Shown here: positions 34,118 to 42,452 of the stretch, piece by piece
Numbering within the stretch: the stretch's first letter is position 1
How the letters are laid out: each line of letters starts with the position of its first letter
DNA from: Roseomonas sp.
Lineage (GTDB): Bacteria > Pseudomonadota > Alphaproteobacteria > Acetobacterales > Acetobacteraceae
Length of the DNA: 64,000 nucleotides
Reading direction: 5' to 3'
Assembly (NCBI GenBank): GCA_031180725.1
Contig: JAPSLO010000008.1
Coordinates: 1 to 64,000 of the forward strand
Position numbers and translations under genes: made by a program
Notes under the pieces: generated by a model
What the model was told of the DNA's origin: nothing
Database searches by the model: none
The model's input: only the letters and a program-made list of their open reading frames with translations

Positions 34118-34845
34118 CGATGTCAGACCCCCGCATCGTCGGGCGCGATGCCTGGCTGGCCGAGCGCCTGGAGCTGCTGGCGGAGGAGCGCGCGATGACG
34201 CGCGCCCTCGACCAGCTACGCGCGAAGCGCCATGCCCTGCCCTGGGTGGAGGTCACTAACTCCTATCGCTTCGCCGGCCCGGAGGGCGAGGTCGGGCTGC
34301 TCGACCTCTTCGCCGGGCGGTCTCAGCTTGCCGTCTACCATTTCATGCTGCCGGCGGAGGATGACCATATCTGCGATGGCTGCGCTTTCCTGGCCGACCA
34401 TGTGGATGGCGCGCGGCAGCATTTCGAGCATGCCGACCTCTCCTTTGCGGCCATCTCGCGCGCCCCGGTCGCGCGGATTCAGGCTGTGAAGCGGCGCATG
34501 GGCTGGCGCTTCAATTGGGTGTCTTCCGGCGGCACGAGCTTCAACCACGATTTCGGCGTGCACTTCACGCCGGAGGAGATCGCGGAGAAGCGGCCGCTCT
34601 ACAACTACGGCACATCGCCCTATCTGGCGCGCGATCTGCACGGCACCAGCATCTTTGCCCGCCAGGGCGACCGCGTGTTCCACACCTACTCCACCTATGC
34701 CCGCGGCGCAGAGTTGTTGGCGGGCGCCTTCAACTGGCTGGACCTGGCGCCGAAGGGCCGCAATGAGAACGGCACCATGAGCTGGCTGCGTCTGCATGAC
34801 GAATACGACACGCCCGCCCGGTCCTGCTGCCACGCTGCAGAGTAG
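34114..34845 (+). CDS. DUF899 thioredoxin-like protein
   Basis: A 243-residue protein with VTNSYRFAGPEGEVGLLDLF, QLAVYHFMLPAEDDHICDGC (the C-x-x-C replaced by C-D-G-C), FLADHVDGARQHFEHADLSF, FNWVSSGGTSFNHDFGVHFT and the C-terminal FHTYSTYARGAELLAGAFNW with LDLAPKGRNE. DUF899 proteins are thioredoxin-fold and often cluster with AHSA1 genes; activity unknown. The start is GTG 34114 overlapping the previous stop (GTGA) or ATG 34120. Confidence 0.9.
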   Translation: MTMSDPRIVGRDAWLAERLELLAEERAMTRALDQLRAKRHALPWVEVTNSYRFAGPEGEVGLLDLFAGRSQLAVYHFMLPAEDDHICDGCAFLADHVDGARQHFEHADLSFAAISRAPVARIQAVKRRMGWRFNWVSSGGTSFNHDFGVHFTPEEIAEKRPLYNYGTSPYLARDLHGTSIFARQGDRVFHTYSTYARGAELLAGAFNWLDLAPKGRNENGTMSWLRLHDEYDTPARSCCHAAE

Positions 34846-34922
34846 GAACAACGGACTTGCCCGGGCGGACAGACCAGTGAACCTTGCGGAGGACGATCCA
34901 TTCCTCCGCCGGGACCCTTCGG

Positions 34923-35897
34923 ATGCTTCACCGCCGCTCGCTTCTTGCTGCTTCCGCGCTGCTTGGCGCGCCGCGCTTGGCGGCCGCGCAGCCAGCCTGG
35001 CCAAGTCGTCAGGTCTCCATCGTCGTGGGCGTGGCGCCGGGCGGGACGGCGGACATGGCGGCGCGCATCCTGGCAGAATTCTATCCGCGCCTCCTGGGCG
35101 ACCGCTTCGCCTTCGTGGTGGAGAACCGCCCCGGTGCTGCCACGCAGATCGGCACTGGCCATGTCGCGCGCCAGCCGCCGGATGGCCACACGCTTCTGGT
35201 CGCGGGCGCGCCCTTCGCCATCAACCCAGGCCTGTTTCCCACCCTTCCCTATGACAGTGTCCGCGACTTCGCACCCATCACGCTGATGGTGCGCAACGGC
35301 CTGTTCCTGGTGGTGCCGGCGAACAGCCCAGCACGAGATGTCGCCGAATTGCTGGCGCTGGGGCGCCAGCGCGGCGGACTGAACATCGCCTCGGCCGGCA
35401 ATGCCTCGATGAGCCATATGGCACTGGAACTACTGGCCAGCCGTGCCGGCGCCTCGATCACGCATGTGCCCTTCCGCGGCAGTGGGCCGGCCCTGCCCGC
35501 GCTCATCGCCGGCCAGGTGGACGCGATGTTCGAGAACCCGAGCACCGCCCTGCCCCTGGTGCGCGACGGCCGCCTGCGCGCCCTGGCCTTCACCGGAGAA
35601 GCCCGCAGCCCGGCGGCGCCGGCTGTCCCGACGGTGGCGGAAGCCGCAGATCTACCGAGCTATCTCGCGCTGAACTTCTTCGGGCTCTGGACCCGCGCCG
35701 GCACGCCGGAGCCGGTCCTGGACCGCCTGCATACTGCGACAGTGGAGATCCTGCGCCGGCCGGATGTGATCGATCGCTTCGCGCGTGACGGCGTGGAAAC
35801 CGCGCCCATGCCACGGGCGGCCTTCGGCGAATTCGTGGCGGAGCAGATGCGGGTCTGGGCGGCGGTGGTGAAGGAAAGAGGGATCCAGCCGGGCTAG
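34923..35897 (+). CDS. Bug/TctC-type periplasmic solute receptor
   Basis: A 324-residue exported receptor with signal HRRSLLAASALLGAPRLAAA, then WPSRQVSIVVGVAPGGTADM, FVVENRPGAATQIGTGHVAR, the PPDGHT loop and HVPFRGSGPALPALIAGQVD. ATG 34923 fits the signal peptide better than the TTG at 34884, which adds 13 residues. It lies 77 bp after the DUF899 gene and could be part of the same transcript, since no terminator is visible between them. Confidence 0.9.
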   Translation: MLHRRSLLAASALLGAPRLAAAQPAWPSRQVSIVVGVAPGGTADMAARILAEFYPRLLGDRFAFVVENRPGAATQIGTGHVARQPPDGHTLLVAGAPFAINPGLFPTLPYDSVRDFAPITLMVRNGLFLVVPANSPARDVAELLALGRQRGGLNIASAGNASMSHMALELLASRAGASITHVPFRGSGPALPALIAGQVDAMFENPSTALPLVRDGRLRALAFTGEARSPAAPAVPTVAEAADLPSYLALNFFGLWTRAGTPEPVLDRLHTATVEILRRPDVIDRFARDGVETAPMPRAAFGEFVAEQMRVWAAVVKERGIQPG

Positions 35898-35899
35898 CA

Positions 35900-35918
35900 G
35901 GAGGGGCGCTGCCCCTCC
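35900..35918. terminator. Bidirectional stem-loop
   Basis: GGAGGGGC-GCT-GCCCCTCC, an 8-bp stem with a three-base loop, directly after the Bug receptor stop and before the stop of the convergent OmpA-like gene. It resembles one half of the double hairpin at 55650-55700. Confidence 0.55.
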
Positions 35919-35938
35919 CTTGCCTACGGGCGCAGCCC

Positions 35939-36520
35939 TCACCGCTCCAGCAGCACCTCGACACGCCGGTTCTGCTGCCGCCCCTCCGGATTGTCCGCGC
36001 CGCCTTCACGGGTATTGGGCGCCACCGGCTCGCTTTCGCCGCGCCCCTCGGCGCGCATCGGCGGCAGGTTGCCCTGAGCCGAGAGCCATTGCTCCACGCT
36101 CCGCGCGCGCCGTTCTGACAGCGTCTGGTTGTAGGCGTCGCTGCCCAGCGCATCGGTGTGGCCGATGATCCGCACGGAGCGCGGCTGGCGTTGGCGGATG
36201 ATCTCCACAACTCGGCCCAGCGCCTCCGTTGCCTCGGGACGCAATTCGGCCTTGTCGAAGTCGAACAACACGTCGTTGCGCACGGAGATGCGCGTCGTGC
36301 GCGGTCCCTCGTCGACCACCACCACATTTGCGCCGGAGATGTCCACCGCGCCGCCGCGCCCGACCGGCGCCGTCACCTGACGGCCATCCTGTTCGATGAC
36401 GAAGCCGCGCGGCGGCGGCGCGGGCTGTTCTATGGTCACGCTCCCGGTGGCGCGTTCCTGGGCCGTGGCGGGCAACGGCGACAGCAGAACCAGGCACAGA
36501 GGCAGGATGCGGCGCATCAT
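35939..36520 (-). CDS. OmpA family outer-membrane/periplasmic protein
   Basis: A 193-residue protein with a signal peptide (RRILPLCLVLLSPLPATAQ), a short non-conserved part rich in Pro and Gly and, from about residue 80, a C-terminal OmpA peptidoglycan-binding domain: VLFDFDKAELRPEATEALGR, RIIGHTDALGSDAYNQTLSE with RRARSVEQWL and a final NRRVEVLLER. The Asp and Arg that clamp diaminopimelate are present. No beta-barrel precedes the domain, so it is a soluble or lipid-independent anchor. Confidence 0.88.
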   Translation of the reverse strand: MMRRILPLCLVLLSPLPATAQERATGSVTIEQPAPPPRGFVIEQDGRQVTAPVGRGGAVDISGANVVVVDEGPRTTRISVRNDVLFDFDKAELRPEATEALGRVVEIIRQRQPRSVRIIGHTDALGSDAYNQTLSERRARSVEQWLSAQGNLPPMRAEGRGESEPVAPNTREGGADNPEGRQQNRRVEVLLER

Positions 36521-36696
36521 TCCCTCCTTCCAATCGTAAGGACGCGCGTCACAACGCGCCGTCGCGCGGCGGGAACGTTAGGGTCGCCGCGCTGTGATCG
36601 TCTCTTGCCGTCACGGAAATATGTCTCAAGCCCAAGGACACGGATGCAGGGCGACCCGGTTACAGCCGGCATCGGTCAGAAGGAGGAGATACGCCG

Positions 36697-36903
36697 ATGA
36701 CCCGACTCACCCGGATTGCCGCACTGCTGATCGGCGCGATGGGCACCGCGGCCGCGCTGAGCGCCTGCACCTATGTGGAGCGCCAGCCCGCGCCGCCGCC
36801 CCAGTCCACCGTGGTGGTGCCGCAGCCGCAGCCGCAGCAGCAGCCGGTGGTGGTGGCGCCGCAGGCCCCGCCGCCTACCGTGACGGTGCGCCCCAGCTAC
36901 TGA
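36697..36903 (+). CDS. Small proline/glutamine-rich lipoprotein
   Basis: A 68-residue protein with a lipoprotein signal ending in the lipobox LSAC (Cys about residue 24) and a low-complexity tail (PAPPPQSTVVVPQPQPQQQP, VVVAPQAPPPTVTVRPSY). A strong AGGAGGAG ribosome binding site precedes the ATG and a strong terminator follows, so it is an independent small gene. It is divergent from the OmpA-like gene, with a 176-bp gap between them. Function unknown; similar short lipoproteins sit in the outer membrane. Confidence 0.75.
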   Translation: MTRLTRIAALLIGAMGTAAALSACTYVERQPAPPPQSTVVVPQPQPQQQPVVVAPQAPPPTVTVRPSY

Positions 36904-36911
36904 TCGGCTGC

Positions 36912-36940
36912 CGGCATCCGGGCCCCGGGCCCGGATGCCG
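36912..36940 (+). terminator. Strong stem-loop terminator of the small lipoprotein gene
   Basis: CGGCATCCGGGCC and GGCCCGGATGCCG form a perfect 13-bp stem with loop CCG, followed by CTTGTTCC. It starts 9 bases after the lipoprotein stop. Confidence 0.75.
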
Positions 36941-37074
36941 CTTGTTCCATAAGCCCGGCGGATGTCGGGCATCCCGGGCACCCATTGGGAACCCCGACCC
37001 GAAGGGCGCATCTCACCGTCGACCGAAAAGCTACCGCAGCCCGCGGTGGCCGGACTGAGACTGGAGATGCCACC

Positions 37075-38064
37075 ATGAACAAGGAGACCGCGACCGCCCC
37101 CTTCGGCGCCCTGCACCATGTCACCGCCTTTGCGGCCGATCCCGCTCGCAACCTGGACTTCTACGGCCGCGTGCTGGGCCTGCGCCTGGTGAAGCTGACG
37201 GTGAACTTCGACGACCCGGGCACCTATCACCTCTACTACGGGGATGAGGTGGGCTCGCCCGGCACCATCATGACCTTCTTTCCGGTCCCGGGCCTGCCCC
37301 GCGGTTTCCGTGGCGCTGGACAGGCGACGCAGACAGGCTTCAGCGTGCCGCCCGCCTCCATGGCCTTCTGGCGCAACCGCCTGGCGATGGTGGGGGTGCC
37401 CCATGGCGATGCGGGCCCGCGCTTCGGCGCCGAAGTTATTGCGCTGGAGGATCCCGACGGGCTCGGGATCGAGTTGGTGGCCGATGGCAAGGCGGCGTCC
37501 CGCCCGGGCTTCGCGCAGGGGGACGTTCCGGCCGAGCACGCGATTCGCGGCTTCTTCGGTATGACACTCCAGGTGCACGATGCCAGCCGCACCGCGGCGG
37601 TACTGGTGAACCTGCTGGGCTACGCCCCGGGTGTGGAGCAGAACGGCCGCCTGCGCTTCGCCGCCCTGCGCGAGGATGACGCGCCAGGCGCGGTGGTGGA
37701 TCTTGTAGAGACCCCGGACGCCGATCGCGGCGAGGATGGCGCAGGCACCGTGCACCACATTGCCTTCCGTGCCCCGGATGTGGCCGCGCAGGAAGCGCTG
37801 CGCCGCCGGATCGCGGCGGCCGGTCATCGCGTGACGCCGATCCTGGACCGGCAGTATTTCCGTTCGATCTACTTCCGTGAACCGAACGGTGTGCTGTTCG
37901 AGGTAGCCTCTGACCCGCCCGGCTTCGCGGTGGACGAGCCCGCCGAGGCCATTGGCGAGCGGTTAATGTTGCCGGCCTGGTTGGAACCGCAGCGTCGCCA
38001 AATCGAGCGCGCCCTGCCCAGCCTGGAAGGCCGCAGCGCCTTCGAAACCCAGAGGGTCGCGTGA
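37075..38064 (+). CDS. Ring-cleaving dioxygenase-like VOC protein (MhqO-type)
   Basis: A 329-residue protein with two vicinal-oxygen-chelate halves. The first starts LHHVTAFAADPARNLDFYGR, VLGLRLVKLTVNFDDPGTYH and LYYGDEVGSPGTIMTFFPVP; the second has VHHIAFRAPDVAAQEALRRR and FEVASDPPGFAVDEP, so the His-His-Glu iron site is present. MhqO of Bacillus and relatives are dioxygenases linked to hydroquinone/quinone tolerance. ATG 37075 has a GGAG upstream. The stop overlaps the esterase gene (GTGA), which is the usual MhqO-MhqD pairing. Confidence 0.87.
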   Translation: MNKETATAPFGALHHVTAFAADPARNLDFYGRVLGLRLVKLTVNFDDPGTYHLYYGDEVGSPGTIMTFFPVPGLPRGFRGAGQATQTGFSVPPASMAFWRNRLAMVGVPHGDAGPRFGAEVIALEDPDGLGIELVADGKAASRPGFAQGDVPAEHAIRGFFGMTLQVHDASRTAAVLVNLLGYAPGVEQNGRLRFAALREDDAPGAVVDLVETPDADRGEDGAGTVHHIAFRAPDVAAQEALRRRIAAAGHRVTPILDRQYFRSIYFREPNGVLFEVASDPPGFAVDEPAEAIGERLMLPAWLEPQRRQIERALPSLEGRSAFETQRVA

Positions 38065-38714
38065 TGACGGCACTGGAAGCCTTCACGCATCGCTTCGCCC
38101 CCGGCGCCGCCGGGGAGGGGCGGAGCCTGCTGGTGTTGCACGGCACTGGCGGCGACGAGAATGACTTGCTGCCGCTGGCGGCGGACCTCCTGCCCGGCGC
38201 GGCGCTGCTCAGCCCGCGCGGCCAGGTGAATGAGCGCGGCATGCCGCGCTTCTTCCGCCGCCATGCCGAGGGGGTACTGGACGCCGAGGACCTGGTGGCG
38301 CGGGCGCATGGCCTGGCCGATTGGATTGCGGCAGCGGCTACCCATTACGGGCTGGACCGCAGCCGGATGTTCGCCTTCGGCTATTCCAACGGCGCCAACA
38401 TCGCGGCGGCGGCCCTCCTGCTGCGGCCCGGCAGCTTCGCCGGCGCCGTGCTGCTGCGGCCGATGATGCTGCCCATTGCGCCGGTGCAGGTAGCCGGCGG
38501 CCTGGCCGGCACCCCGGTGCGCATCCTCTCCGGCGCGCGAGACCCGATCGTGCCGTCGGGCGACCCCGGTACACTGGCAGCACTGCTCCGCGATGCCGGC
38601 GCGGTGGTGGAGGTCTCGGTGGATCCGCGGGCCGGACACGGACCCGAACCGGCGGAGCTGGTGCAGGCGGCCGCTTGGCTCGGCCAGCAGCTTCCGTCCC
38701 CGGTGGCAGCCTGA
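38061..38714 (+). CDS. Alpha/beta hydrolase, carboxylesterase/phospholipase family (MhqD-type)
   Basis: A 217-residue hydrolase. The oxyanion segment is LLVLHGTGGDENDLLPLAAD, the nucleophile elbow is FGYSNGANIAAAA, Asp in SGARDPIVPSGD and His in AGHGPEP complete the triad. The fold and the HGTGGDE start are those of MhqD/YtpA-type esterases. It is translationally coupled to the dioxygenase. The natural ester is unknown. Confidence 0.88.
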   Translation: MMTALEAFTHRFAPGAAGEGRSLLVLHGTGGDENDLLPLAADLLPGAALLSPRGQVNERGMPRFFRRHAEGVLDAEDLVARAHGLADWIAAAATHYGLDRSRMFAFGYSNGANIAAAALLLRPGSFAGAVLLRPMMLPIAPVQVAGGLAGTPVRILSGARDPIVPSGDPGTLAALLRDAGAVVEVSVDPRAGHGPEPAELVQAAAWLGQQLPSPVAA

Positions 38715-38820
38715 CGACTTCCGCGGCGCGATCCATCAGCCGGGCTTGCAATCGGCCCGGGGACTGGCATGGATCGCGCAACGGGCCGTGCAAGCGGTCC
38801 GAATCAAGCGGAGGAAACCT

Positions 38821-39789
38821 ATGGTCACGCGCCGCGGCCTGCTGGCCGGCCTGTCCCTCTCCTGGCTCGCCATGCCACGGCTGGCGCATGCCTGGTCCGA
38901 CCGGCCGGTGCGGCTGGTCGTGCCGTATGCTGCGGGCGGACCGACTGACGCCGTGGCGCGCCTGTTGGCGGAACGCCTTTCGGGCAACCTGCCGCAACGC
39001 GTGGTGGTGGAGAACCGCGCCGGCGCCGGTGCCCTGCTGGGCACGGAAGCGGTCGCCCGTGCGTCAAAGGATGGCAGCACGCTGCTGTTCACCACCGTGG
39101 TGCATGCCGTGCACCGCGCACTGCATGGCAGCCGGCTAAGCTTCGATCCCGTGGCCGATTTCACGCCGGTCGCGCTGGTGGGCGTGGTGCCGCAGGTCAT
39201 CCTGGTGCCGCCTTCGAGCCCGGTGCGCGATGTGCCCGGGCTGCTGGCCTTCCTGCGCAGCGGCCAGCACAGCTATGGCAGCAGCGGCGCGGGTGGATCC
39301 TCGCACCTTGGCGTGGAACTGCTGAAGAGCATGACCGGTGTGCAGGCCGAGCACATCCCCTATCGCGGCACGGCACCCGCCGTGGTGGACCTTCTGGCAG
39401 GCCGCATCGCCCTGGTGATGGACAGCGTGGCCACCGGCGCCGCGCAGGTGCGCGGCGGGGCGCTGCGCGGCATCGCCACCACCGGGCCGCAGCGATCCTC
39501 TGCCCTGCCCGAATTGCCCACCGTGGCAGAGACGGTCCCCGGCTTCGCGGCGACCACTTGGAACGCCGTGCTGGCGCCGGCCGGCGCGCCCGCCCCCGTG
39601 GTGTCCGCGATTTCGGATGAGATCTGGCTGGCGCTGCGCGATCCCGCGACGATGTCCCGCCTGGCGGAGGTGGGCGTGGAAGTACCCGCCCCCACCGACC
39701 GCAACCCGGAGGCCGCCGGCCGCTTCATTGCGGCAGAGACAGCGAAATGGGAGAAGCTGATCGCCGAAGCCGGAATCAAGGCCGAATAA
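38821..39789 (+). CDS. Bug/TctC-type periplasmic solute receptor
   Basis: A 322-residue exported receptor with signal VTRRGLLAGLSLSWLAMPRL, cleavage near AHA, then WSDRPVRLVVPYAAGGPTDA, VVVENRAGAGALLGTEAVAR and HIPYRGTAPAVVDLLAGRIA. The loop that is usually P-D-G-Y reads SKDGST here. GGAGG precedes the ATG by 7 bases; the frame is open to 38593 over the esterase gene. It could be in the same transcript as the MhqO/MhqD pair and ends one base before the stop of the next Bug gene, which is on the other strand. Confidence 0.91.
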   Translation: MVTRRGLLAGLSLSWLAMPRLAHAWSDRPVRLVVPYAAGGPTDAVARLLAERLSGNLPQRVVVENRAGAGALLGTEAVARASKDGSTLLFTTVVHAVHRALHGSRLSFDPVADFTPVALVGVVPQVILVPPSSPVRDVPGLLAFLRSGQHSYGSSGAGGSSHLGVELLKSMTGVQAEHIPYRGTAPAVVDLLAGRIALVMDSVATGAAQVRGGALRGIATTGPQRSSALPELPTVAETVPGFAATTWNAVLAPAGAPAPVVSAISDEIWLALRDPATMSRLAEVGVEVPAPTDRNPEAAGRFIAAETAKWEKLIAEAGIKAE

Positions 39790-39790
39790 G

Positions 39791-40765
39791 TTAGTCCGGC
39801 GTGATGCCGGCCGCGGCGATCAGGCGGCGCTTGTACTCCAAATCCTGCTGCACGAAGCTGGCGGCCGTATCGGGCGAGCCGGTGCGCACCGTGTAGCCAT
39901 TCGGCGTCACATGGCGGTCCCGCACGGCGGGGTCGGCCATGGCGGCAGCGATATCGCGCGCGATGCGCGCCGCCAGCGCCACCGGGGTGCCGGCGGGCGC
40001 GAAGACGCCGAACCAGGTGCGCGGATCAATGTCAGCAAAGCCGGCCTCGGCCAGGGTCGGCACATCCTGCAACTGCTCGAAGCGCGTGGGCTTGCCGGCG
40101 GCCAGCGCCCTTAGCGCGCCGCCGCGGATATGCTGGATGGCGGAAGCAATACCCGCGAGGGTGAGTTGCACCTCGCCCTGCAATGTCGCCAGCACCGCCT
40201 GCGGCAGGCCGCGATAGGGCACATGCGTCAGCTCCACCTTCTCCTTCGCCATCAGGGCGCCAAAGGTCAGGTGCGGCTGGGAGGCGTTGCCGTAGCTGCC
40301 GAAGTTCAGGCGTCCGGGCGCATTGCGCGCCGCCATTACCAGTTCCGCCATCGTTCGCGCCGGCACGGAGGGATGCGCCAGCACCATCTGGTGCACCTCC
40401 ACCAGCAGCGTCACCGGCAGCAGGTCGCGCATCGGGTCATAAGGCAGGCCGCGCACGATGAAGGGCGCGGCGGTGATCGGGTTGTCGGCGGTGACCAGCA
40501 GCGTGTGGCCATCGGCCGGTGCCTTGGCCACGAGGTCGGTGCCCGGCACGCTCGCCGCGCCGGGGCGGTTGTCCACCACCACGGGCTGACCCCAGGCCGG
40601 CTGCAGCCGCTCCGCCAGGGCGCGGGCCAGGGCATCCAGCCCGCCACCCGCTGGGAAGGGCACCACCAGCCGCACCTGCCGTGCCGGGAAGGCATCCTGC
40701 GCCCGGGCCAGGGCCGGAAAGCCGAGGCTTCCGACAAGGGCGGGCAGGTGGCGGCGGCGAATCAT
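39791..40765 (-). CDS. Bug/TctC-type periplasmic solute receptor
   Basis: A 324-residue exported receptor with signal IRRRHLPALVGSLGFPALAR, then FPARQVRLVVPFPAGGGLDA, VVDNRPGAASVPGTDLVAKA, the PADGHT loop and HVPYRGLPQAVLATLQGEVQ. It has an Asp-Asn in VVDNRP where the others have VVENR. ATG 40765 overlaps the stop of the alpha/beta hydrolase (ATGA), so it is the last gene of the chain that begins at gltX. It is tail-to-tail with the Bug gene at 38821, but the two are not close copies. Confidence 0.91.
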   Translation of the reverse strand: MIRRRHLPALVGSLGFPALARAQDAFPARQVRLVVPFPAGGGLDALARALAERLQPAWGQPVVVDNRPGAASVPGTDLVAKAPADGHTLLVTADNPITAAPFIVRGLPYDPMRDLLPVTLLVEVHQMVLAHPSVPARTMAELVMAARNAPGRLNFGSYGNASQPHLTFGALMAKEKVELTHVPYRGLPQAVLATLQGEVQLTLAGIASAIQHIRGGALRALAAGKPTRFEQLQDVPTLAEAGFADIDPRTWFGVFAPAGTPVALAARIARDIAAAMADPAVRDRHVTPNGYTVRTGSPDTAASFVQQDLEYKRRLIAAAGITPD

Positions 40766-41628
40766 GTGGCGTCCCCGAAAAGGTGCTCCCGCAGCAGCAT
40801 GCCCGTTGCGCACGGCGCTTCAAGCTCCGGCAGATGGCCCAAGCCCTCCGGCGAGACGAAGCGCGCGCCAGGAATGGCGGCAGCGACGGCGCGGCCGGTC
40901 TCCGGCGTGTTCACCACATCGCGGCTGCCGGTGATGCAGAGCGTGGGGCAAGCGATGCGCGGCGCGAAATCTTCCACCACATCCACCGTGTCGGTGCAGC
41001 GCGCAGCCTGCAGATAGCCGCGCGGATTGGTACCGGCGACGATATTGGCGACCAGTTCGCGCACCAGCGGCGGCGCATCGGGCGCCACCAGCGTGGCGCT
41101 ACGCCGGCGTCCCATAGCTACAGGTCCCTGCGCGATGGAGGCTTCGCGCATCGCGATCATCGCCGCGCGCCCCTCCTCGCCCTTCCAGCGCTGCCCGCGG
41201 GAGGTGCCGAGCAGGGCGAGTCGTGCCACCCGCCCCGGATGCCGCGTCGCCAAGCAGGCCGCCAGCATCGAGCCGAAGGACGAGCCGGCGAGCAGCACCG
41301 GGCCTTGCACACCCAGGGCGTCCAGCAGCGCTACCGCGGCGTCGGCATACATTTCCGGCCGCGGCGCCTCCGCCCGGAAATTGTCGGAGAGCATATAGCC
41401 GGGCGCATTCCAGGCGATGACGCGGGCCTGCTGCGCGAACGCGGCTAGGGAGAAGCGCCAGGCGGAGCTGTTGGCACCGATGCCATGCAACAGCAGCAGG
41501 GTCCGGGGCCCCTGCCCTGCCTCCATGTAGGACATGCGCCGCCCTTCCAGTCCCAGCGCCGCCGCGTCCAGTTCGGTGAAGCGCAGGTCGGGCAGTGGTG
41601 GGATGGGCGTGCCGTCCGGATGGTTCAT
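40762..41628 (-). CDS. Alpha/beta fold hydrolase
   Basis: A 288-residue hydrolase: SYMEAGQGPRTLLLLHGIGA (oxyanion HG), LLAGSSFGSMLAACLATRHP (nucleophile GSSFGS), CITGSRDVVNTPETG (Asp) and EGLGHLPELEAP (His). No lid domain stands out. It resembles general 3-oxoadipate-enol-lactonase/haloperoxidase-like hydrolases; the substrate is unknown. Its start overlaps the trmJ stop and its stop overlaps the Bug receptor start. Confidence 0.88.
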   Translation of the reverse strand: MNHPDGTPIPPLPDLRFTELDAAALGLEGRRMSYMEAGQGPRTLLLLHGIGANSSAWRFSLAAFAQQARVIAWNAPGYMLSDNFRAEAPRPEMYADAAVALLDALGVQGPVLLAGSSFGSMLAACLATRHPGRVARLALLGTSRGQRWKGEEGRAAMIAMREASIAQGPVAMGRRRSATLVAPDAPPLVRELVANIVAGTNPRGYLQAARCTDTVDVVEDFAPRIACPTLCITGSRDVVNTPETGRAVAAAIPGARFVSPEGLGHLPELEAPCATGMLLREHLFGDAT

Positions 41629-42452
41629 GGCTTGTCGTCCCAGGGGTGCGGCGGGATCTCGCCAGCGAAGCGGCCGCGTACCATGCGGCCCTTCGCCAGT
41701 TCCGTCACCACGCCGTGCAACGTCCGCAGCTCCTGTTCCGTCACTTCGCCGCGCTGGAACCAGTGACGCAGGTTGCGCACCATGCCGGGGCGCTTCGGCG
41801 CATTGTGCAGGAAGCCCGCGGCATCAAGTTCCGCAACCAGGCGGTCCAGGAAGTTCTCCAATTCGGCCTTGGTGGCAACGCGCGTCTCATTGGTCTGCAA
41901 CTCGCGCGGCGGCGTTGTCTCCTGCGCCATCCACCATTCATAGGCCAGAATCATCACCGCCTGGGCCAGGTTCAGCGAGTTGTGCTGCGGGTTCAGGGGG
42001 TAACGCACCAGCGTATCGCAATGCGCCAGGTCATCGGCCTCCAGGCCCGCGCGCTCCGGCCCGAAGAGCACGGCGACGCGCAGGCCGCGAGCATTGATCT
42101 CCCGCAGGTCCTCGGCGGCGGCGCGGGCGTCACGGATTGGCACAATCACATGGCGCGGGCGCGGGCATGTGCCGAAGACGCGGTGGCAATCGCCGACGGC
42201 GCTGCGGATGTCGGGGAAGATCTGCGCCTTGTCCAGGATGGCATCTGCCCCGGAGGCCGCAGCATAGGCGTTGGGCTGCGGCCAACCATCGCGTGGCGCC
42301 ACAATGCGCAAATGGAAAAGCCCGCCATTGGCCATGGCGCGTGCGGTGGTGCCGATGTTCTGCGCCATCTGCGGGCGCACCAGCACCACGATGGGAGATT
42401 CGCCGGGCGGCGGCGTCAGCGCCGCGCCACCGACAGGGCGGCCGCCGGTCAC
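41625..42452 (-). CDS. trmJ: tRNA 2'-O-methyltransferase TrmJ (SPOUT family)
   Basis: A 275-residue SpoU-type methyltransferase that would methylate the ribose of nucleotide 32 in tRNA. Motifs: [20 protein letters not shown] (motif 1 with the catalytic Arg), [20 protein letters not shown] (motif 2) and [20 protein letters not shown] (motif 3). The extra C-terminal helices match TrmJ. The start is taken as GTG 42452, which overlaps the cysS stop as GTGA; a TTG at 42464 is also possible. Confidence 0.9.
   Translation of the reverse strand: MTGGRPVGGAALTPPPGESPIVVLVRPQMAQNIGTTARAMANGGLFHLRIVAPRDGWPQPNAYAAASGADAILDKAQIFPDIRSAVGDCHRVFGTCPRPRHVIVPIRDARAAAEDLREINARGLRVAVLFGPERAGLEADDLAHCDTLVRYPLNPQHNSLNLAQAVMILAYEWWMAQETTPPRELQTNETRVATKAELENFLDRLVAELDAAGFLHNAPKRPGMVRNLRHWFQRGEVTEQELRTLHGVVTELAKGRMVRGRFAGEIPPHPWDDKP

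Noticed and set aside
36840-36900. CAGCCG repeat as a microsatellite
   Set aside because: Short, imperfect and in frame; it codes the Pro/Gln tail of the lipoprotein.
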